Position numbers and translations under genes: made by a program. A DNA stretch of 64,000 nt from positions 202,081 to 266,080 of the forward strand of contig CAYQOX010000001.1 in assembly GCA_964419335.1 (NCBI GenBank), given 5' to 3'. Below, in pieces: positions 33,205 to 43,507 of the stretch. The notes beneath the pieces were generated by a model. It made no database searches. It was not told where the DNA came from and saw nothing but the letters and a program-made list of their open reading frames with translations. The stretch is from CAYQOX01 sp964419335 (GTDB taxonomy: Bacteria; Hinthialibacterota; Hinthialibacteria; Hinthialibacterales; Hinthialibacteraceae). Positions within the stretch are counted from its first letter, which is position 1. Every line of letters begins with the position of its first letter.

Positions 33205-35142
33205 CTAGTCATTGTTTTCCAAAGTAATTACAGTTTTTTTAAGTAAAAAGAAGGAAAGAAATAAGCATATTAAACATTGTAGTAAACCAAATATGTAAGG
33301 GGCTAAATAAATCGGTCGAGCCGAATGGGGATCGCTGGGGTCATAAGCGCTAGGAAAGTAGGTAAATACTTCGAAACTGTGCAATATTTTTTTGACCATC
33401 ACCGAAAGGCTAGGCATGTTAATACTTCCTTCCGGAAAGACCACCGAAACACCTGTAAGTGGGCTAACGAAAGAAAGACCAAATAACCCCCAATCGGTAT
33501 TATGTTCTATCCCTGCCTCAGGAAGAATAAACGGGGTGACCAATGTTAGAAAAATGATGATTCCTGAGATTATAAGCGCTTGATTGGTTGGGTGAAATCG
33601 TGCCGAGCAATATAAACTCCATGAGGTATAAACAATAAGCGAACAAAATAAAACCAACGGATAACAGGAAATAGCCACAGTATCTACAAGTCCGGTGACA
33701 AGATCGACTTCCAATTGGAAGACCCAACCGCATATCATTTGCAAAAGCATGCCGGGGGTAAAAAGAGCCAGAGCGATGAGAAAACTGTATTGCAAGCTGG
33801 TATAAAACTTCGCTTTGACGATTTGCTGAGTCGAGAGAAGAGAAGTGCGGAGTAGATCCAAGGTGCCACGCTCGCGCTCGGCACTAAAACTGGTGGCGGC
33901 TAATGGAAGCGTAAAGAAGGCAGCAGCCATGAAGGGAATCGAGAAAAAAAGCCATGATCCTTCGTAAGAAGAAAGCGGCAAAGAGAGAATGGAAATCATA
34001 AGCGAAATATAAAACAAGCGTAACAAGACCGACCATTTAGCAAACCATTGAACTCGCCGTTCAAGAACATAGCCGGGATTTCCTTCCGTCGTAGTCTTCT
34101 CAAAGGTGATGGTGGAAGTGCGTTCATACTGGGGTTCTTTTTTCTTCTCCTCTTTTTGCTCCTCTTCATGCGGTTTATGGCGAACCCGATCTCCCAGCGC
34201 GATAACCCGTACTCTCCATACTGAAAGAGCGAGGAATAGAAAACAAACAAATAAAGAAAGAAATAGATGGAGCACTTGAAAAAAATTTAGGCGCAGGTTC
34301 GGCGGGGCTTGCTCGGAGAGTAGAATCAAGGGATTGGGAAAGGAAATCATATTTTTGCTGGAAGAAGAACCGGGCGATATAACGATCTCATTTTCCAGCA
34401 TATAGTAGGGACTAAGGATCTGTAAGCCATGATTGTAAGAACTAATGCCTTCCCAACTCATTCGGTTTAGAAAATGCCAAATCGATCCATGAAAGGGGAT
34501 CACAAAGCCATAAAGGATGATCATAATCACCGCCAAAAGATAAACCTCATAAACTTTTGGACGCAGGGTGGAGCAAAATAGCCCAAGAGATCCATAGGTC
34601 AATGTGGCGGTCAGAAGAATGAGGTAGGTACGTATGAGGTCCCCGGCCGATAATCCCCCACCAAGAAAGCAGAGCGCCAAAACCGGCACGGCTGCGGTAA
34701 AGAAGAGGATGACGTAGATAACCGGAATGAAACCTTTGGCTAGAATAAAATGTGTGATCGAGACAGGCGAAGAAAGTATAAGAGGGAGGGTTTCCTTTTC
34801 TCGTTCTTCGGCAATTAAAGGCGCCATAAGAAAAGGGGTGACCAGCATGAGAAAAAGCAGGTGACCGCGGGATAGAGCAAAAAATAAACTTCGCGCACCT
34901 TTTGCGATGTCTTCTCCTGGATTCCAGTGACTCGCGAAATAAGCCCAATTTTGGCTGACCACTATCACTAAGGCTGTGAGGAAGCAAAACAAGGCGATGA
35001 AGGCTTTTTTACTTCGCAAAAAGACTCTGATTTCGCGCCCTAATAAGGGAGAAGTAAGAATTTCTTTACTTATTCTATATGGAGGAAAACGGTTTATTCC
35101 GTGATGAATACTCACTTTGATCTTCGGGTTAAGAGACCTCAA
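33205..35142 (-). CDS. ABC-2 type transporter permease, two-half membrane protein
   Basis: 645 residues with about twelve hydrophobic helices in two similar halves (1-310 and 345-640). Each half contains the ABC-2 signature around an ER-rich loop: PLIAEEREKETLPLILSSP in the first and ATSFSAERERGTLDLLRTS in the second. The halves are joined by a charged linker rich in K and E (about residues 315-345). The sequence implies an exporter or gliding-type permease, but no ATPase gene is adjacent in the window. The apparent start is TTG at 35142; a GTG a few codons in is an alternative. Confidence 0.82.
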   Translation of the reverse strand: MRSLNPKIKVSIHHGINRFPPYRISKEILTSPLLGREIRVFLRSKKAFIALFCFLTALVIVVSQNWAYFASHWNPGEDIAKGARSLFFALSRGHLLFLMLVTPFLMAPLIAEEREKETLPLILSSPVSITHFILAKGFIPVIYVILFFTAAVPVLALCFLGGGLSAGDLIRTYLILLTATLTYGSLGLFCSTLRPKVYEVYLLAVIMIILYGFVIPFHGSIWHFLNRMSWEGISSYNHGLQILSPYYMLENEIVISPGSSSSKNMISFPNPLILLSEQAPPNLRLNFFQVLHLFLSLFVCFLFLALSVWRVRVIALGDRVRHKPHEEEQKEEKKKEPQYERTSTITFEKTTTEGNPGYVLERRVQWFAKWSVLLRLFYISLMISILSLPLSSYEGSWLFFSIPFMAAAFFTLPLAATSFSAERERGTLDLLRTSLLSTQQIVKAKFYTSLQYSFLIALALFTPGMLLQMICGWVFQLEVDLVTGLVDTVAISCYPLVLFCSLIVYTSWSLYCSARFHPTNQALIISGIIIFLTLVTPFILPEAGIEHNTDWGLFGLSFVSPLTGVSVVFPEGSINMPSLSVMVKKILHSFEVFTYFPSAYDPSDPHSARPIYLAPYIFGLLQCLICLFLSFFLLKKTVITLENND

Positions 35143-35234
35143 AAAAATTAATTAGATTGTATAGCTATGGGTTTGTCTGTATACAACTGGAATTTAATGG
35201 CTTGATCAAGATGTGACGATATTATAGAGGGTCT

Positions 35235-35678
35235 CTATTCTTTCTTCGTGAGTTCCTTCCAGTTTTCGTATAATTTCATTAGTTCCACCTTGGTTTCACT
35301 CATCTTTTCTACATCGTCTTCCTCTTCTAATTTTTCCAGCATCGCCTCAATCCGTTGAGCCAGTTGTTGATCTTCTGGATGAGTAAGTTCTTCCGTTGAT
35401 GAAGCGATTTCATCCTCACTCGCCATTTCCTCGGAGGATTCTTCTTCCTGTTGTCGAATTTGAGTAATTCGATCGTTTAAATCATCCATAAGAGAGTTCA
35501 TGTCGTCCGACAAGGTAGGGAAACGTTCAGCGATTTTGTCTTGCAGGGTTTCTATTTGATTATGAATTTTGCCCGCAATTGTATCGTCGTCGTTTTCGCT
35601 TATAGGGCTATTTAGATAGGCAAGCACAAGTAAGACGATGATCGTGAGTAATATTAGAAGACGAATTTTCTTAATCAT
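35235..35678 (-). CDS. membrane-anchored coiled-coil hypothetical protein
   Basis: 147 residues. MIKKIRLLILLTIIVLLVLAYL is a single N-terminal anchor. The rest is highly acidic and helical (long stretches of E, D, Q, K), likely a coiled coil. I set the start at 35678 because GGAGAGG lies 10 bases upstream; an ATG at 35708 overlaps the hypE end and is less likely. It sits between hypE and the ABC-2 permease. I do not recognise a family. Confidence 0.68.
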   Translation of the reverse strand: MIKKIRLLILLTIIVLLVLAYLNSPISENDDDTIAGKIHNQIETLQDKIAERFPTLSDDMNSLMDDLNDRITQIRQQEEESSEEMASEDEIASSTEELTHPEDQQLAQRIEAMLEKLEEEDDVEKMSETKVELMKLYENWKELTKKE

Positions 35679-35701
35679 CAGGCGAATACCTCTCCTCTGG
35701 A

Positions 35702-36757
35702 TCAGCATATACGCGGCAATTGCTCCCCGCTGAGCATGTCAATAATACGTGAGGCTCCAATCAGACTTTTCATAGTGACCCTGGCAGGCCCTTGGGCTTG
35801 TACATGACCAATGAGAGCACTTTGTTGCCCCATTTCCTGCGCGCGCATAATCGCCAAGGCTCGTTCGGCGTCCTTCTCTGCGACAAAGGCGGCGAAACGT
35901 CCTTCATTGGCTACATAGATCGGATCGAATCCCAACATTTCACATGCACCGCGAACATCGTCACGCACGGGAATCGAGCGTTCCTCGATCTGAATGGAGT
36001 ATTGTGAAGCCTGCGTGATTTCGTTCAAGGCGGAGGCTAAGCCTCCCCGGGTTAAATCGCGCATACAGTGGATTTCTATGCCATCCTCAAGCAATTTCAA
36101 GACGAGATCGGCTACCGGGGCAGAATCGCTTTCAATCTCACTATCAAATTGTAAACCTTCGCGTACCGCCATAATGGCAATGCCATGACGGCCAAGATCA
36201 CCGTTAATAAGAATCGCGTCACCCTCCTGGATTTGATGAGGATGAATGGGTTGCTCATATTCTATAATACCAATGCCGGCGGTATTGATAAACATGCCGT
36301 CTCCCTTGCCCCGATCGACAACTTTGGTATCCCCGGTAATGATGGATACGCCGCATTGGTCAGCGGCTTGTTTCATGGATTGAATCACGCGATGAAGAGT
36401 TTCCATAGGAAGCCCTTCTTCGAGGATAAACGCAGCACTTAAATAGAGCGGTTTCGCACCCGCCATGGCGAGATCGTTGACTGTGCCATGGACGGCCAAA
36501 GAACCGATGTCACCCCCAGGAAAGAAAAGCGGTTGGACGACATAAGAATCAGTGGTAAAAGCAAGGCGTGGCGTAGTGTTTTCAATAATGGACGAATCAT
36601 GACTCTGCTGAAGGGAATGTTCAGATAATCCCGGGAGGATCAAAGAATCGATGAGTTGGTTCATCAATTTCCCCCCGCCGCCATGGGCAAGCATGACATG
36701 GGGGTATTGTTGAATGGGCAAGGGACAAGAGAGGGTGAATTCTTTGTTGTCGGACAT
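35702..36757 (-). CDS. hypE: hydrogenase maturation protein HypE
   Basis: Carries the thiocarboxamide/thiocyanate on its C-terminal cysteine and passes cyanide to the Fe(CN)2CO centre of NiFe hydrogenase. The protein ends PRIC, so the essential C-terminal Cys is present. The AIR-synthetase-like ATP-binding core shows HGGGGKLMN, DSYVVQPLFFPGGDIG and RDLTRGGLA. Its 351 residues are normal. It begins 3 bases after the hypD stop. The array here is hypF-hypC-hypD-hypE. Confidence 0.96.
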   Translation of the reverse strand: MSDNKEFTLSCPLPIQQYPHVMLAHGGGGKLMNQLIDSLILPGLSEHSLQQSHDSSIIENTTPRLAFTTDSYVVQPLFFPGGDIGSLAVHGTVNDLAMAGAKPLYLSAAFILEEGLPMETLHRVIQSMKQAADQCGVSIITGDTKVVDRGKGDGMFINTAGIGIIEYEQPIHPHQIQEGDAILINGDLGRHGIAIMAVREGLQFDSEIESDSAPVADLVLKLLEDGIEIHCMRDLTRGGLASALNEITQASQYSIQIEERSIPVRDDVRGACEMLGFDPIYVANEGRFAAFVAEKDAERALAIMRAQEMGQQSALIGHVQAQGPARVTMKSLIGASRIIDMLSGEQLPRIC

Positions 36758-36760
36758 GGT

Positions 36761-37870
36761 CTAAGCCTCAATGGGATGATCGATTTCGTGACGGCGATAG
36801 CGGTAATAGGCGGCACAGGCACCTTCGTTGGAGACCATAGGGGCACCTAGCGGGGTTTCGGGGGTGCAGCGAGTACCGAAGGCGGGACATTCATGAGGTT
36901 TCTTCACTCCCTGTAAAATCAATCCGCTTATGCACTCGGTTTCAGCCTGGGTGGATGGAGTTTGAAGATCAAACACATTTTGAGCGTCATGTTGCGCAAA
37001 CTCCTCGCGTAAATCAAATCCACTATTTGGAATGGTACCAATCCCCCGCCAATGACGATCCACGATTTTAAAGACTTCACTAATCATTTTACGCGCGTGG
37101 AGATTGCCCTGCGGATGAACCGTGCGCTTGTATTGATTTTCCACTTCATAGCGTTGCTCGCGTAATTGTTTCACGCACATAGTGATGCCTTGGAGTATAT
37201 CCAAAGGTTCGAATCCAGTTACCACAATGGGAACATGGTGCTTTTCTGCAAGAGAAAAGTATTCTTCATAGCCCATAATGGTGCAGACATGACCGGCAGC
37301 AAGAAATCCCTGTATCTGATTTGCAGGGGAAGACAGAATCAATTCCATCGCGGGAGGGACACGGACATGAGAAGTGAGCAAAGAAAAATTCGTTCTTTTC
37401 TCCCGATGGGCTTGGAGAGCCGCCATGGCGTTATTCGGGGCGGTAGTTTCGAATCCTACGGCGAAAAAGATGACCTGTTTATCGGGATTTTCGCGGGCGA
37501 GTTTAAGCGCATCAAGCGGCGAGTAAACAATTCGCACATCACCGCCTTGTGCTTTCACAGAAAATAGATCGTGCTCACTTCCGGGAACTCGCAGCATATC
37601 ACCAAAAGAGCAAAAAATAACATTGGGTTTGGAGGCAATCTCGATGGCTTGGTCAATGATTTCAACGGGTGTCACACAAACAGGACAGCCGGGGCCGTGG
37701 ATCAGGGTGATTTGCTCCGGCAGCAATTGATCAATACCATATTTCACAATCGTATGAGTTTGACCGCCGCAGATTTCCATAATGGACAGCGGCCGATCTA
37801 CAGTTTTGTGAAGGGTATCAACATACTGTTGAGCGGCTTCCGGATCGCGGTATTCGTCGACAAACTTCAT
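36761..37870 (-). CDS. hypD: hydrogenase maturation protein HypD
   Basis: Iron-sulfur scaffold on which Fe(CN)2CO is assembled with HypC. Conserved motifs include ICGGQTHT, HGPGCPVCVTP, VGFETTAP and VVTGFEP; the C-terminal [4Fe-4S] ligands lie in HECPAFGTRC and NEGACAAYYRY. Its 369 residues are typical. Its ATG overlaps the hypC stop (ATGA), so translation is coupled. Confidence 0.96.
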   Translation of the reverse strand: MKFVDEYRDPEAAQQYVDTLHKTVDRPLSIMEICGGQTHTIVKYGIDQLLPEQITLIHGPGCPVCVTPVEIIDQAIEIASKPNVIFCSFGDMLRVPGSEHDLFSVKAQGGDVRIVYSPLDALKLARENPDKQVIFFAVGFETTAPNNAMAALQAHREKRTNFSLLTSHVRVPPAMELILSSPANQIQGFLAAGHVCTIMGYEEYFSLAEKHHVPIVVTGFEPLDILQGITMCVKQLREQRYEVENQYKRTVHPQGNLHARKMISEVFKIVDRHWRGIGTIPNSGFDLREEFAQHDAQNVFDLQTPSTQAETECISGLILQGVKKPHECPAFGTRCTPETPLGAPMVSNEGACAAYYRYRRHEIDHPIEA

Positions 37871-38121
37871 GAGGGTTGTTCCATTTCATTCGATAACTCA
37901 TTCATCTCTTTTAAGTAAGTGAACACTTCTTGCGCCTCGGTTTCATCGACCACGCTGATAGCGAAACCGGCGTGGACAATCACGTACTCACCGACTTGCG
38001 CTTCAGGCACATAGGCGAGAGAAATTTCCTTTCTCACTCCATGGAAATCGATGGTACCGGTGCGATAGAGTTCGTCTTCGTTGGTGATGGCAATCACTTT
38101 TCCGGGTATCCCTAAACACAT
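37867..38121 (-). CDS. hypC: hydrogenase assembly chaperone HypC/HupF
   Basis: Small chaperone (84 aa) that starts with MCLGIPGKV; Cys2 binds the iron precursor after Met removal, together with HypD and the hydrogenase large subunit. VGEYVIVHAGFAI is the conserved core. It overlaps hypF by 10 bases and hypD by 4 bases. Confidence 0.95.
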   Translation of the reverse strand: MCLGIPGKVIAITNEDELYRTGTIDFHGVRKEISLAYVPEAQVGEYVIVHAGFAISVVDETEAQEVFTYLKEMNELSNEMEQPS

Positions 38122-40406
38122 GGGTTTTCGCTCCTGTAGTAGGCTATGACCGCCTGGCCAAGGGAAATTCCTCCATCGTTGGGTGGAACCCGATGATGAC
38201 GGTAAGGTTCAAATCCTTCTTCGCGCAGACGTTGCATAGCGCATAGGGTTAAATATCGATTTTGGAAACATCCTCCTGTGAGTATGACTTTGTTTCGTTT
38301 CGCCAATTGAGCCATTCGAACAATCATCTCAACGAGCGTATTATGGAATCGTGCGGCGATCTGAGCAACGGATTTGCCCCGCTTTGACTCTTCGATGATC
38401 TCTTCGACCATAGCCGCCCAGTCGATGCGGTAACAGGAAGATGCTTCTTCAATTGTGACCTTATATGAATCATACTTGTTTTGTGGTGATTTCCGAATAG
38501 CGAATTCTAACTCCATAGCGGCTTGTCCCTCAAAGGCTACGTGTTGCCTTATTCCGATCAAAGAAGCGACCGCATCGAACAGGCGTCCCACACTGCAAAC
38601 TTGCGGGCATTGTAAGTTTTTTTTCAGCATGGAATGGAGTAAAGCCAGTTCCTCGGGTTGAAAAGTCTTTAAGATTGGTAAATTTTTTTTTCGAAAAAGT
38701 TCTTCGCCAAAACATGCGTACAACAAACCCAAGGCGATGCGTCGCGGCTCCTTGATGGCTTTTTCACCGGATGGCATGGGAAAAGAGCGGAAAGTGGCAA
38801 AACGCTGGAAACGGGCTGGATTTCCGGTGAAGAATTCGCCTCCCCAGAGGGTATGATCAAGCCCGTAGCCGGTTCCATCCCATGATACAGCGAGAACATC
38901 TTCTTGAAGATGATGCTCGAACATACATGCGGCGGTATGGGCATGGTGATGCTGGACTTGAACATGGGGCAAACCGGTTTGACAGGCGTATTGGGTTGAA
39001 AGATAATCAGGGTGAAGATCGCTGACAACAGTGTCCGGTTTGAGTTCGTACATTCGCTGCAGACTCTCGATCACTTCGGTAAAAGCGTTATACGAGGCTT
39101 CCGTCTCAAGATCGCCGATGTGTTGGCTGATGAAAATATTCTGTCCCTGAGAAAGTGCCACAGTGTTTTTTAAGTGTCCTCCCACGGCAAGCATGGGGGG
39201 CAGAGAGTTTGCCCCACGAATGGGTAAGGGAGCATAACCGCGTGCTCGTCGATGCATATAAATGTCTTCCTCCAAAACTGCGACTACGGAGTCATCTGCA
39301 TGGCGCACGATCGGGCGATTATGGACCAAATACCCGTCGGCAATATCAGCTAACCGTTTCAGCGCTTCGTGCTCATCGATACATATTGGTTCTTCGGAAA
39401 GGTTGGCACTCGTGGCAACAACGGGGAAAGCAAGTTCACGCATTAAGATGTGATGCAATGGTGTATAGGGCAACATGCAGCCAAGATAAGGATTACCAGG
39501 CGCGATATTGGAAGGAAGATCTTGTTGGGTGGTTCTGTGTACAAGTACAATGGGCGCCTCGGGTGAAGTCAGTATATGTTCTTCCTTTGGGGTGAGATGA
39601 CAGTATTCCCCGACTTGCTCCACGCTGAGAAACATTAGCCCCAAGGGTTTGTCATAGCGGTGTTTGCGCTCACGCAAACGCGAAATGGCTTTTTGGTTCT
39701 GGGCATCCACAAATAGATGAAAACCTCCCAAGCCTTTGATCGCGATGATTTTCCCATGTTTTATCGCTTCCGCAGCCATAAGGAGAGCCTCATGTTTTTG
39801 CGCAATGGACTCTCCCGAAATGGTCCAAAATTCCAAATGCGGGCCGCATAGGGGGCATGCGTTCGGTTGGGCGTGGAATCGGCGATCGCGAGGGTCTACA
39901 TACTCACGCTGGCACTCGGGACACATGGTGAAATCCCGCATGGATGTGTGCGAGCGGTCATAGGGAAGGTCGCGAATAATGGTGAACCGTGGACCGCAAT
40001 TTGTACAGTTCGTGAAGGGGTAGAGATAGCGGCGGTTTTGGGGATCGAAGATTTCTCTTCGACAATCGGAACAAGTCGCGATATCGGGAAGCAATAAGGC
40101 GGTTTTTCCACCGCGGGTTTCGCTGTGGCGTATCGTAAAGGTAGTATCCTGTTGGATGGGGATGGATTGTTTCTCTATCGTGTGAATAATGGCGTGATGA
40201 GGTTTTTCTATAAGCAGGCGTTGATAGAATTGTTCCAGTTCATAAGAAGAGCCTTCGGCTTCAATAACCACGCCTTGGGGAGAATTGAGTATCCAACCTG
40301 TGAGCTGATGTTCGTTTGCGAGCCGATATATAAAAGGGCGAAAACCTAAGCCTTGTACGGCTCCGTTGATTTTAATTTGATAACGTTCGAGGGTGGGCTG
40401 GCTCAT
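38112..40406 (-). CDS. hypF: carbamoyltransferase HypF
   Basis: Makes the carbamoyl group that HypE turns into cyanide for NiFe hydrogenase. Domains in order: acylphosphatase (residues 1-90, KINGAVQGLGFRPFIYRLA), two zinc fingers (CSDCRREIFDP, CTNCGPRF, CPECQREY, CPLCGPHL), a YrdC-like carbamoyl-AMP domain (KHGKIIAIKGLGGFHL) and the Kae1-like transferase with HHHAHTAACMFEH and SWDGTGYG. Its 764 residues are normal. It follows the Gfo/Idh gene by 17 bases. No hypA, hypB or hydrogenase subunit gene is in the window. Confidence 0.97.
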   Translation of the reverse strand: MSQPTLERYQIKINGAVQGLGFRPFIYRLANEHQLTGWILNSPQGVVIEAEGSSYELEQFYQRLLIEKPHHAIIHTIEKQSIPIQQDTTFTIRHSETRGGKTALLLPDIATCSDCRREIFDPQNRRYLYPFTNCTNCGPRFTIIRDLPYDRSHTSMRDFTMCPECQREYVDPRDRRFHAQPNACPLCGPHLEFWTISGESIAQKHEALLMAAEAIKHGKIIAIKGLGGFHLFVDAQNQKAISRLRERKHRYDKPLGLMFLSVEQVGEYCHLTPKEEHILTSPEAPIVLVHRTTQQDLPSNIAPGNPYLGCMLPYTPLHHILMRELAFPVVATSANLSEEPICIDEHEALKRLADIADGYLVHNRPIVRHADDSVVAVLEEDIYMHRRARGYAPLPIRGANSLPPMLAVGGHLKNTVALSQGQNIFISQHIGDLETEASYNAFTEVIESLQRMYELKPDTVVSDLHPDYLSTQYACQTGLPHVQVQHHHAHTAACMFEHHLQEDVLAVSWDGTGYGLDHTLWGGEFFTGNPARFQRFATFRSFPMPSGEKAIKEPRRIALGLLYACFGEELFRKKNLPILKTFQPEELALLHSMLKKNLQCPQVCSVGRLFDAVASLIGIRQHVAFEGQAAMELEFAIRKSPQNKYDSYKVTIEEASSCYRIDWAAMVEEIIEESKRGKSVAQIAARFHNTLVEMIVRMAQLAKRNKVILTGGCFQNRYLTLCAMQRLREEGFEPYRHHRVPPNDGGISLGQAVIAYYRSENPCV

Positions 40407-40423
40407 AATGGAATGCGGGATGT

Positions 40424-41764
40424 TTAGCCCCGCAGAGCAGGACGGATTTCTTGTAGCTCGGGATCATATTCCATACGGCAGCCGCTTCGATAGGCCATAT
40501 TGGCCAGGATGGTTGCAATAGCATGTGCATAGCCGCTCTCTACATCAGCGGAGGGCTGTTGACGACTACGCACGCATTCGAAAAACTGGCCAAGATGATC
40601 ACGGTTTGGCGGCGATGAAATTTCTATTTTTTCTCCCACTTTTTCCTTGTGATCGATGTAAAAATGAGGATTCGAGGACTTAGGATCATCACAGCGCACA
40701 TCTCCTCCCGCACCTGTGGGAAGGACGATCCCTTTTCTTAAATCCAAGGTGCCTTTGGTGCCGTATAAATATATTCCCCGGGCGTTGGCATGATTGCCCA
40801 TACGTAAATGATAAGTAATCAAGGTTCCTCCAGGATACTCCAACAGGCATTGCACTGTGTCTGGATTCGTACGGCCATCCTTCCAAAGATAAACCCCCCC
40901 GAGGGAGACCGCATAGCGGGGAACCGAATCGAGCATGAGATTGATCACATCGATGCGGTGACTCATGCGTTGGCAAAAACTCCCGCTGGAGAAAGGCCAA
41001 AACAAACGGAACTCGCGATAATGTCGGGGATTCCAGGGATAGCGCTCTGGATCAAGATACGTGAGAAACTCGTTCCAGTGGGTATCTTGGGGATGAATCG
41101 AATCTTCGGCCCCAGGGATACGCCATTGCTGGGTGAAGCACGCGTCATGAATTTCGCCGTAAGTGATTTGTCCTAACGCTCCGCTTTGGATGAGGTCACG
41201 CGCGCCGTAATACAAACCCCGTCCGCGGCTTTGTATTCCCATTTGCACGATGCGATCGCTTTGTTTAATGGTTTGCCAGGCGGCTTTGACTTGTTCAAAA
41301 TCACAGCCGAAGGGTTTCTCTACATAAACATCCTTACCGGCTTGGACGCATTGGGCGGCTTGAGGTGCGTGTTGGAAATCCGGTGTCGCAAGGAGCACCG
41401 CGTCTATATCCTTGTTTTCACTTAGTTCGGATAAAGTGCGATAAGAGGCAGGCTTCTCTCCAAAATGTTCTTGAATCTTTTGGCAAGCGCTTTGACGCCG
41501 TTGTTTCCATAGATCACAAACCGCGCTAATCCGCACATTGTGTTTTTTTTCGAGTTTTTGCGTCCAGGCGATAAGGGCATGACCTCGTACGCCTGCGCCG
41601 ACCAGACCAATATGGAGACGCTCATTGGCTCCCTTGGCTTCTTCTGGTATAAAAGGCACACCCAAGGCCCAAGCGCTCGCCCCTGCGGCCGAGGTGGTGA
41701 CGAAGCCGCGCCGACTCATCTCATCGGTAGGAGGGATCATTTTTTCTCGCTGCTGCTTTTCCAT
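40424..41764 (-). CDS. Tat-exported Gfo/Idh/MocA family oxidoreductase
   Basis: 446 residues. Twin-arginine motif MSRRGFV within the first 25 residues, then a hydrophobic stretch ending near EAKGA. NAD motif HIGLVGAGVRGHA; EKPFGCD after strand 5; then RMSHRIDVINLML with the probable catalytic histidine. This is the exported dehydrogenase type of Planctomycetes-like bacteria. The start at 41764 has AGAGGA 8 bases before it and overlaps the adenosyltransferase by 28 bases; ATGs at 41740 and 41719 are possible. The substrate is unknown. It may be co-transcribed with hypF only by proximity. Confidence 0.92.
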   Translation of the reverse strand: MEKQQREKMIPPTDEMSRRGFVTTSAAGASAWALGVPFIPEEAKGANERLHIGLVGAGVRGHALIAWTQKLEKKHNVRISAVCDLWKQRRQSACQKIQEHFGEKPASYRTLSELSENKDIDAVLLATPDFQHAPQAAQCVQAGKDVYVEKPFGCDFEQVKAAWQTIKQSDRIVQMGIQSRGRGLYYGARDLIQSGALGQITYGEIHDACFTQQWRIPGAEDSIHPQDTHWNEFLTYLDPERYPWNPRHYREFRLFWPFSSGSFCQRMSHRIDVINLMLDSVPRYAVSLGGVYLWKDGRTNPDTVQCLLEYPGGTLITYHLRMGNHANARGIYLYGTKGTLDLRKGIVLPTGAGGDVRCDDPKSSNPHFYIDHKEKVGEKIEISSPPNRDHLGQFFECVRSRQQPSADVESGYAHAIATILANMAYRSGCRMEYDPELQEIRPALRG

Positions 41765-42294
41765 ACAATTTCCTCTACGTTATCATATTGATTTTGATAA
41801 CGAGCCATGACAAATAGAAGATCGGATAGTCGATTGAGATATTGAAAAACCATACTATCCATAATAGGTTCTTCCTGATGCAATCGAATTACACTGCGTT
41901 CGACTCGACGGCAAATCGTTCGGGCAATGTGAAGATTGGAAGCCGCGATCGATCCTCCCGGGAGAATGAAACTCGTCAGTGGAGAGAGGGAGGATTCTAA
42001 CTCATCGATTTGAGTTTCCAAATACTGAATCGATTTTTTCGGGAGCGGGTATTTTTCTTCGTTAGAAGCCATGGTGGCAAGTGCTGCCCCTAACTGGAAA
42101 AGGTGGTTTTGTATGGTTTGTAAAACCGGGTACAGGCGGGAGCAAAGGTTTTCTCCCATGGTTTTGCCGAGAAAAGCGTTCATCTCATCCACTTGCCCAT
42201 AGGCTTCAATACGCGATGAGCATTTTAGGATTCGCTTTCCACCGATAATCGCAGTAGTCCCATCATCACCTGTTTTTGTATAAATCTTTACCAT
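41737..42294 (-). CDS. cob(I)alamin adenosyltransferase, PduO type
   Basis: Forms adenosylcobalamin from cob(I)alamin and ATP. It has the N-terminal ATP-binding signature TKTGDDGTTAI, then SSRIEAYGQVDEMNAFLG, FILPGGS and the C-terminal RTICRRVERSV and LNRLSDLLFVMAR. These are diagnostic of the PduO/MMAB family, not CobA or EutT. Its 185 residues are normal. No cobalamin riboswitch was recognised in the gap before it (42295-42378). It is the first gene of the leftward array that includes the hyp genes. Confidence 0.93.
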   Translation of the reverse strand: MVKIYTKTGDDGTTAIIGGKRILKCSSRIEAYGQVDEMNAFLGKTMGENLCSRLYPVLQTIQNHLFQLGAALATMASNEEKYPLPKKSIQYLETQIDELESSLSPLTSFILPGGSIAASNLHIARTICRRVERSVIRLHQEEPIMDSMVFQYLNRLSDLLFVMARYQNQYDNVEEIVWKSSSEKK

Positions 42295-42378
42295 TGACTA
42301 TAACCGCCCTTACTTAACCTGACGTAGATAAAATTTTTTGTTTCCAAGTATGGAATTAATTATTTTTTATTACTCTTA

Positions 42379-43323
<945 letters not shown>

Positions 43324-43507
43324 GATAACAACCTCGGTCCTATACAATGGCATAGCATTCTTGCTAGCAGTATACCCGGGGATAGAGATATTTCGCAATG
43401 GTTCTTTTGATGAAAAAGAGAAAGAATCGTGCTGATTTGCGTGTAATTCTCTATTAGTAGAGAGAACCGATTATTCCTAAGAGGCTGGAAAGGATGGTTG
43501 AAGAATA

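Noticed and set aside
43324..43398. Longer msrP start at 43398
   Set aside because: The ribosome site CCGAGGT lies before the ATG at 43323, and the extension adds nothing before the Tat motif.
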